Origin: Streptomyces longispororuber
GTDB taxonomy: Bacteria; Actinomycetota; Actinomycetes; Streptomycetales; Streptomycetaceae
DNA length: 64,000 bases
Direction: 5' to 3'
Assembly (NCBI RefSeq): GCF_014656095.1
Contig: NZ_BNBT01000012.1
Span: 1 to 64,000 of the forward strand
How positions within the stretch are numbered: the stretch's first letter is position 1; every line of letters begins with the position of its first letter. Below the pieces are notes generated by a model, which worked only from the letters and a program-made list of their open reading frames with translations, did no database searches and was not told the DNA's origin. A program made the position numbers and the translations under genes. This document shows positions 58,133-64,000 of this stretch, piece by piece.

Positions 58133-61100
58133 GTGTCTACGTCCCAGTGGTTCCGCCTGCCCTCCTGGTCCACCCATCAACGGCTGCGGCGTCAGGTCGT
58201 GGTCGCCCTGGGCCTGTCGCTCGCCGTGGGGCTCCTGCCGCAGTACGTTCCGCAGGCCGCGGCCGAGGACAAGGGGCGTACACGACCAGGCGTCCAGCAG
58301 GACCTCGGTGCACCCGTGCCCGGAGCCGACCTGCAGCCCGGCAGACACCGGACCAACCCGGCGGAAAAGGCGCGGGTGAGGAAGGCTCCCGACGTCTCCT
58401 GGCCGAAGGCGGCCGTGGCGACCGTGTCCCTCGGCACCAAGGCGACGCACCCCGTGGAAGCACCGGGCCTGCCGGTCGAGGTGGGCCCGGCGGAGAAGTG
58501 GACGAGGAAACAGAGAGCGACACCGCCCGAGGCGGTGCGGATCCGTCTCGCCGGGCGGGAGCAGGCGGGAGCGGCGGGCGTCGACGGCGTTCTGCTCACG
58601 ATCGCCGACACCGGCAGGACCACTGCCGGGGCCACCACCGCACGCGTCACCCTCGACTACTCCGGGTTCGCCGACGCGTACGGCGCCGGCTACGGCTCCC
58701 GCCTGCGTCTCGTACAGATGCCGGAGTGCGCCCTCAGCACCCCGGAGAGGAAGGGCTGTACCCGGCAACGTGAACTACCCGCCACGAACGACGCCACCTC
58801 CGGCACGCTGAGCGCCGACGTCCCGGTGATGGCCCGTGGTGCCCGGCGTCCGGGCCCTGCCACGGTGCTCGCCGCGACCGCCGGCGCCTCCGGGGACCAG
58901 GGCAGCTTCGGAGCCACACCGCTCGCACCGTCCGCCGAGTGGAGCGTCTCCAACTCCTCCGGCGCGTTCAACTGGACGTACCCGTTGCGGACGCCCCCCG
59001 CCCCCGGCGGCCTCGTACCGGCGGTCTCCCTCGCCTACAGCTCGCAGTCCGTGGACGGCCAGACGGCCGCCACCAACAACCAGGGCTCCTGGATCGGGCA
59101 GGGCTTCGGCTACGAACCCGGATTCATCGAGCGTCGCTACAAGCCGTGCGCCGACGACGGGCACGCCAAGACCAACGGCGACCAGTGCTGGGCCTACGAC
59201 AACGCCACCATCCAACTCGCCGGTGGCAGTTCCGGTGAGCTCGTCAAGGACGACGACACGGGTGAGTGGCGGATCAGCGGTGACGACAACAGCAAGGTCG
59301 AGAAGCTGACCGGGGCCAGTAACGGTGACGACAACGGTGAGCACTGGCGGGTCACGACGACCGACGGCACCCAGTACTACTTCGGTCTCGACAACCTGCC
59401 GGGATACACCACGGGGAAGGAGCAGACCGGCTCCGCCTGGACCGTCCCGGTGTACGGCGACGACTCCGGCGAGCCCTGCTACGACGCCACGTTCGCCGAC
59501 GCCCATTGCAAGCAGGCCTGGCGGTGGAACCTCGACTACGTCGTGGACCCGCACGACAACGCCATGTCGTACTTCTACGGCAAGGAGACCAACTACTACA
59601 CCCAGGGCCTGAAGACCGGCGAGAACGGCAAGCCGTACACACGCGGCGGCTACCTCAAGCGGATCGACTACGGCCAGCGCGACGGCAAGGCGTACAGCAC
59701 GCCGGCGGCCGCCCGCATGGTGTTCGACACCGACGAACGCTGCCTCGCCGCCGCGGCCGACTGCCGGCCGGGAGATCTCACGGACGCGACGGCGGGCCGC
59801 TGGCCCGACGTGCCCTGGGACCTCAACTGCAAGGCCGACACCAAGTGCAAGGGGCAGAACAGCCCCACGTTCTGGACCCGCAAGAAGCTCGGCAAGATCA
59901 CGACTCAGATCCGCTACGGCGACGGCTATGCGGACGTGGACTCCTGGTCGCTCGGCCACGTCTTCACGGACAACGGCGACAGCTCCAAGTCGCTCTGGCT
60001 CAACACGATCAAGCAGACGGGTCACGCGGGCTCCGGCACGGCGAGCACTCCCGCAGTGGAGCTCCTCGGCCAGCAGTTGCCCAACCGGGTGGACAAACCC
60101 GGCGACCACATCCAGGCGATGAACCGCTTCCGCCTCGCCGGGGTGGACAACGGCACGGGCGGCCGACTCGACGTCCTCTACCGCGACGCCGAATGCAAGG
60201 CGGGCGACCTGCCCTCGGCGGACTCGCCCAAGAAGTCCTGCTACCCCGTGAAGTGGAACCCGCCGGGCGCCGAGGACCCGATCACCGACTGGTTCCACAA
60301 GTACGTGGTCGACCGCGTGGTCGAGGACGACGTGACCGGTGACGCGCCCAACAGCGTCAGCGACTACGACTACCTGGGCGACGCGGGCTGGAAGAAGGCC
60401 AGACCCGACGGCATCACCAAGGACGAGTACCGCACGCACAGCGACTGGCGCGGCTACGGCCGCGTCCGCGTGACCAAGTCGGACGGCACGGTGGGCGCGG
60501 CCGACCTGCGCTCGGAACACGTCTTCCTGCGCGGCCTCGGCGGCGAGGTGGAGGACTCGACCGGCAAGAAGCACGCCGACAGCGACGAGCTGTCCGGTCA
60601 GGAAGTGGAGACGATCACCTATGACGGCGGCTACGCCGCCGACAAGGTCGTGTCGAAGAGTGTCAGCACGTCCTGGTCCCGGGCCACGGCGACCCGGGCG
60701 ATGAACTGGGGCACGCGCAAGGCCTACTACGTGCGCCCGCAGACCACGAGGACGTACACGGCGCTGGACGGCGGCAAGTGGCGGGAGGTGGCGGCCACCA
60801 CCCGCTACGACTCCGCGACGGGCCGCCCGGTCGAGACCGACGACTACGGCGAGGTCGGGGACGGCTCCGACAACCAGTGTGCGCGCACCGAATTCGCGGA
60901 CAGCAAGGCCAAGCACATCTACGAGCTCGTCTCCCGCGTCGAGAAGGTCGCTGTCACCTGTGAGACGAAGCCGGACCGCAAGACTCAGGTGATCTCGGAC
61001 GACCTGACGTTCTACGACGGGAAGGCCCTGGGTGAGGCGCCCGTCAAGGGTGACGTGACCAAGGTGCAGCGGCTGTCGAAGCACGATGGCACGAAGGCCA

Positions 61101-64000
61101 CCTACCAAACGGTGACGGAGTCCGCGCCGGCGGACTTCGACCCCTTCGGGCGGCCGCTGAAGGTCAAGGACGCCAAGGGCACCGAGACGAAGTTCGCCTA
61201 CACCGAGACCGACGGACTGACCACCAAGCAGACCGAGACCAACCCCCTGGGCTGGGAGGTTTCCACGGAGTACGTCCGCTCCTGGGGCAGCCCGTCCGCG
61301 CAGGTGGACATGAACGGCAAGCGCAGCCAGATGGAGCACGACGCGCTCGGCCGTGTCACCGAGGTCTGGCTGGCCGACCGGTCGAAGAACGAACCCCCGT
61401 CGATCAAGTACAGCTACCTCGTCCGGAAGAGCGCGCCCACCGCTGTCAAGACGGAGAAGCGCGAAAGGCGCGACTCCTACGGTGTCGAGTACACGCTCTA
61501 CGACGGACTGCTGCGGCCCCGCCAGCAGCAGTCCGAGGGGCCGGACGGCGGTCGCGTGATCGCCGACACGCACTACGACGGCCTCGGGAACGTCGTGGAG
61601 ACGGCCTCGGACTACTACACCAAGGGCGCGCCCACCGACGCCGTCTTCAAGCCCGGCGGGGAAGTGGACGGCCAGACCGTCACGCGGTACGACGGCGCGG
61701 GCCGTAAGACGGCCGAGATCTTCCAGGTGGCCGACGAGGAGAAGTGGCGCACCACCTACACCTACGGCGGTGACCGCGTCCACGTCGATCCCCCGGCGGG
61801 TACGGCACCCACCACGACGATCACCGACGGTCGGGACCGACCGACCGAGATCCGCCGGTACAAGGGGGACAAGCCCCTGCCGAACGGCACCTCGTCGGAC
61901 TACGAGAGCACGTCGTACAGGTACACGCCCACAGGACAGCTCAAGGCCGTCGAGGACTCCGCGGGCAACACGTGGTCGTACGACTACGACCAGCGCGGCC
62001 GCAAGACCACGGCCGTCGACCCGGACACGGGCAGGTCGACGTACACGTACGACACTCTGGACCGCCTTGTCTCGTCGACCGACATGCGCGGCAGGACGAC
62101 GTCCACGAAGTACGACGTGCTGGGGCGCCCGGTCTCCACGTGGGAGGGCGAACCGGACAAGGGTACGCAGCTCACGGCCACGACCTACGACCACGTCGCC
62201 AAGGGCCAGCCGTACGGCACGTACCGGTACGAGAACGGCAAGGTGCAGGCCTCGACGCTCAACGTCCAGCTCGACGAGTTCTACCAGCCGGAGCTGACCA
62301 AAGTGGCGCTCGGCGGGGACGTGGCCGAGGAGCTCAAGGGCACCTACGAGTTCAGTACCGAGTACAACGCGGACGGCACGGTTCAGTCCCAGGCCCTGCC
62401 CGCGGCGGGTGGCCTCGGCGCGGAGACCCTCACCTACACCTACGACGACCTGCAGCGTCCCGTCCAGCTCCTGTCCAACCTCGACGGCCGGCAACAGGGG
62501 GCGTACGTCGGGCAGGCGTCCTACGCCCCGACCTCACAGCTCCAGCAGTTGCAACTCGGCACGATCGGCGGTACGGACGGCAAGAAGACCTGGCTCACCT
62601 ACGAGCGCGAGCGCGGCACCGACCGGCTCACGAACTCCAGGGTGGACGTCTCGGGCGTCGACGCCGTGACGTACGACGCCGACTACACCTACGACGCCGC
62701 CGGAAACGTCACCTCCATCGCCGACACCCCGACAGGGGGCCAGTCCGACGTCCAGTGCTTCCGCTACGACTGGCAGCGGCGGCTGAAGTCGGCCTGGGCG
62801 ACAGCGAACGCCGCCGACGGCGCCGCGGGCACCGGTAAGCAGAACAAGGCGTGTGCGAACGACGCGAGCGCTCCGACACTCGGCGGTCCAGGAGCCTACT
62901 GGCAGGACTTCGACTACGACGCGTCGGGAAACCGCAGCAAGCAGGTCCTGCACGGCGTGGGCGGCAAGCCGGACGTGACGCGGACGTACACGTACGGCAA
63001 GGACGCGGACGGCAACGGCGGTCCGCACACCCTCACCAAGGTGGTGACGGACACGCCCGCCGGCGCCGGCGGGCCCGCCGTGAGGTCGCAGGACACCTTC
63101 GCCTACGACAAGGCGGGCCAGACCCGCCAGCGGGTTCTGAACGGCACGACGCAGGATCTGGCCTGGGACGCCGAGGGCAAGCTGGCCACGGTGAAGAAGC
63201 CGGACACGGAGGCGACGTCCTTCCTGTACGACGCCTCGGGTGGCCGCCTGCTGCGCAAGGAGCCCGGCAAGCAGACGCTGTACCTGCCCGGTATGGAACT
63301 CACCCTCGACACCGAGACGCGCGCGGTGCAGGCGACCCGCTACTACGGTTTCGCCGGTCAGACGGTGGCCATGCGCACGTCGAAGGGCGTGCAGTTCCTG
63401 GCGGGCGACCACCATGGGACGTCGCTCGCGGCGGTGGACGCGCAGTCGGGCGAGACCACCAGGCGCCGCATGGACCCGTTCGGCAACGCCCGCGGCTCGG
63501 GCGCGGGTGAGCCCTGGGTGGACGACAAGGGCTTCCTCGGCAAACCGGTCGACGCCTCCACCGGCCTGACACACGTCGGGGCCCGGGAGTACGAACCGGA
63601 GAACGGCCGCTTCATCTCGGCCGACCCTCTGATCGACTTCATGGATCCGCAGCAGATCAACGGGTACGCGTACGCCAACAACAGTCCGGTGACGATGTCG
63701 GACCCGACGGGGGAGATGCCCGACGAGTGCAAGCTGATGGGCGTCCAGTGCTGGAAGAAGAACAACGGGGGCTGGGCGTCCAAGCCCACGCCGGTGTACC
63801 GGACGTACTACATGCTCGACAAGACGCCGGCACAGCGGAAAGCCGTCGTCGTCCGCTCCCGTGCCAACGCCGAGCAGAGTCGCGCGGTCATGGCCGCCAA
63901 GGAACTCGGCAAGATCGTCTCGGACGAGCTGGGCATCACCGACGCGCTGGACTGCTTCACGACAGGAAGCCTCGGCTCCTGCGGGGCGACCATCCTCAAT
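58133..64000 (+). CDS. RHS repeat-associated core protein, 3' end missing
   Basis: At least 1956 residues and still open at the window edge. GTG 58133 follows CGGAG and opens a basic N-terminus and a hydrophobic signal (VALGLSLAVGLLPQYV). The first 650 residues are the Streptomyces-type N-terminal half (WSVSNSSGAFNWTYPLRTP). RHS/YD repeats run from about 61100 (YDALGRVTEVW-like, YDQRGRKTTAVDPDTG). The core is complete: MDPFGNARG, GFLGKPVDASTGLTHVG, AREYEPENGRFISADPL and NGYAYANNSPVTMSDPTG. After it come ELGITDALDCFTTG and GSLGSCGATILN, a pretoxin-like spacer. The variable toxin and immunity gene must lie beyond 64000. Confidence 0.9.
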   Translation, partial: MSTSQWFRLPSWSTHQRLRRQVVVALGLSLAVGLLPQYVPQAAAEDKGRTRPGVQQDLGAPVPGADLQPGRHRTNPAEKARVRKAPDVSWPKAAVATVSLGTKATHPVEAPGLPVEVGPAEKWTRKQRATPPEAVRIRLAGREQAGAAGVDGVLLTIADTGRTTAGATTARVTLDYSGFADAYGAGYGSRLRLVQMPECALSTPERKGCTRQRELPATNDATSGTLSADVPVMARGARRPGPATVLAATAGASGDQGSFGATPLAPSAEWSVSNSSGAFNWTYPLRTPPAPGGLVPAVSLAYSSQSVDGQTAATNNQGSWIGQGFGYEPGFIERRYKPCADDGHAKTNGDQCWAYDNATIQLAGGSSGELVKDDDTGEWRISGDDNSKVEKLTGASNGDDNGEHWRVTTTDGTQYYFGLDNLPGYTTGKEQTGSAWTVPVYGDDSGEPCYDATFADAHCKQAWRWNLDYVVDPHDNAMSYFYGKETNYYTQGLKTGENGKPYTRGGYLKRIDYGQRDGKAYSTPAAARMVFDTDERCLAAAADCRPGDLTDATAGRWPDVPWDLNCKADTKCKGQNSPTFWTRKKLGKITTQIRYGDGYADVDSWSLGHVFTDNGDSSKSLWLNTIKQTGHAGSGTASTPAVELLGQQLPNRVDKPGDHIQAMNRFRLAGVDNGTGGRLDVLYRDAECKAGDLPSADSPKKSCYPVKWNPPGAEDPITDWFHKYVVDRVVEDDVTGDAPNSVSDYDYLGDAGWKKARPDGITKDEYRTHSDWRGYGRVRVTKSDGTVGAADLRSEHVFLRGLGGEVEDSTGKKHADSDELSGQEVETITYDGGYAADKVVSKSVSTSWSRATATRAMNWGTRKAYYVRPQTTRTYTALDGGKWREVAATTRYDSATGRPVETDDYGEVGDGSDNQCARTEFADSKAKHIYELVSRVEKVAVTCETKPDRKTQVISDDLTFYDGKALGEAPVKGDVTKVQRLSKHDGTKATYQTVTESAPADFDPFGRPLKVKDAKGTETKFAYTETDGLTTKQTETNPLGWEVSTEYVRSWGSPSAQVDMNGKRSQMEHDALGRVTEVWLADRSKNEPPSIKYSYLVRKSAPTAVKTEKRERRDSYGVEYTLYDGLLRPRQQQSEGPDGGRVIADTHYDGLGNVVETASDYYTKGAPTDAVFKPGGEVDGQTVTRYDGAGRKTAEIFQVADEEKWRTTYTYGGDRVHVDPPAGTAPTTTITDGRDRPTEIRRYKGDKPLPNGTSSDYESTSYRYTPTGQLKAVEDSAGNTWSYDYDQRGRKTTAVDPDTGRSTYTYDTLDRLVSSTDMRGRTTSTKYDVLGRPVSTWEGEPDKGTQLTATTYDHVAKGQPYGTYRYENGKVQASTLNVQLDEFYQPELTKVALGGDVAEELKGTYEFSTEYNADGTVQSQALPAAGGLGAETLTYTYDDLQRPVQLLSNLDGRQQGAYVGQASYAPTSQLQQLQLGTIGGTDGKKTWLTYERERGTDRLTNSRVDVSGVDAVTYDADYTYDAAGNVTSIADTPTGGQSDVQCFRYDWQRRLKSAWATANAADGAAGTGKQNKACANDASAPTLGGPGAYWQDFDYDASGNRSKQVLHGVGGKPDVTRTYTYGKDADGNGGPHTLTKVVTDTPAGAGGPAVRSQDTFAYDKAGQTRQRVLNGTTQDLAWDAEGKLATVKKPDTEATSFLYDASGGRLLRKEPGKQTLYLPGMELTLDTETRAVQATRYYGFAGQTVAMRTSKGVQFLAGDHHGTSLAAVDAQSGETTRRRMDPFGNARGSGAGEPWVDDKGFLGKPVDASTGLTHVGAREYEPENGRFISADPLIDFMDPQQINGYAYANNSPVTMSDPTGEMPDECKLMGVQCWKKNNGGWASKPTPVYRTYYMLDKTPAQRKAVVVRSRANAEQSRAVMAAKELGKIVSDELGITDALDCFTTGSLGSCGATILN

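Noticed and set aside
58775..62494. 1239-codon open frame on the minus strand
   Set aside because: It lies wholly antisense to the RHS gene, whose product shows the full RHS core. The minus-strand product is Val/Arg/Gly-rich with no domain and is a GC-bias shadow.
1..64000. tRNA, rRNA, transposase or phage integrase genes
   Set aside because: No cloverleaf-like segment, DDE motif or recombinase motif was found on reading both strands. A tRNA scan could not be run, so a missed tRNA cannot be fully excluded.

Overview
The window is chromosomal DNA from a Streptomyces or close relative. GC is very high, GTG starts are frequent, genes are packed with start-stop overlaps, and there are actinobacterial families such as DUF397, DUF5753, DUF4328 and the SCO4848-type membrane protein. 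From memory, gene order resembles the stretch of the Streptomyces coelicolor chromosome running from the D,D-carboxypeptidase through the sdh operon to the neuB-like locus. No rRNA, tRNA, insertion sequence, phage gene or CRISPR was seen.

Region by region. 0-2.8 kb: envelope lipid-carrier genes (PAP2 phosphatase, UbiA-type phosphoribosyltransferase, GtrA, YihY). 2.7-8 kb: D,D-carboxypeptidase, small membrane protein, metallophosphoesterase with a repeat element inside its coding sequence, and a histidine kinase/response regulator pair. 8-14.6 kb: MMPL transporter with an extra C-terminal domain, an ECF sigma factor, small enzymes, a TehA-like permease and an Uma2 remnant. 14.6-18 kb: complete succinate dehydrogenase operon sdhC-sdhD-sdhA-sdhB. 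18.2-20.7 kb: an OHCU-decarboxylase-like gene, then about 1.5 kb of gene-free DNA made of 100-bp units in two oppositely oriented arms, the most unusual structure here. 20.7-29.3 kb: GH20 glycosidase, conserved unknowns, a second gene-free repeat zone, an FG-GAP protein and a lipoprotein. 29.7-32.5 kb: a second ECF sigma factor with a translationally coupled glycine-rich membrane partner, followed by an array of a dispersed Streptomyces-type repeat. 32.8-42 kb: L,D-transpeptidase, a MarR/FAD-monooxygenase/TetR module, an XRE-DUF397-ATPase module, a lectin-like protein and two AraC regulators. 42-52.3 kb: a nonulosonic-acid glycopolymer locus: two convergent copies of a GT2 plus polysialyltransferase-family pair, a DUF6716 protein, a CMP-sugar synthetase/HAD fusion, a NeuB-type synthase and one more glycosyltransferase-like gene. 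52.7-64 kb: secreted FG-GAP protein, LamG protein and a very large RHS protein that runs off the window end.

How they work together. The 42-52 kb genes can make a nonulosonic acid (NeuB), activate it with CMP (NeuA domain) and polymerise it (POLYST and GT2). This fits a sialic-acid-like or Kdn-containing cell-wall polymer, such as the teichulosonic acid linked to a similar locus in S. coelicolor. The envelope theme recurs in the D,D-carboxypeptidase, L,D-transpeptidase, the decaprenyl-phosphoribose genes and the GH20 enzyme. The LamG-RHS pair looks like a secreted polymorphic toxin whose toxic tip and immunity gene lie beyond the right edge.
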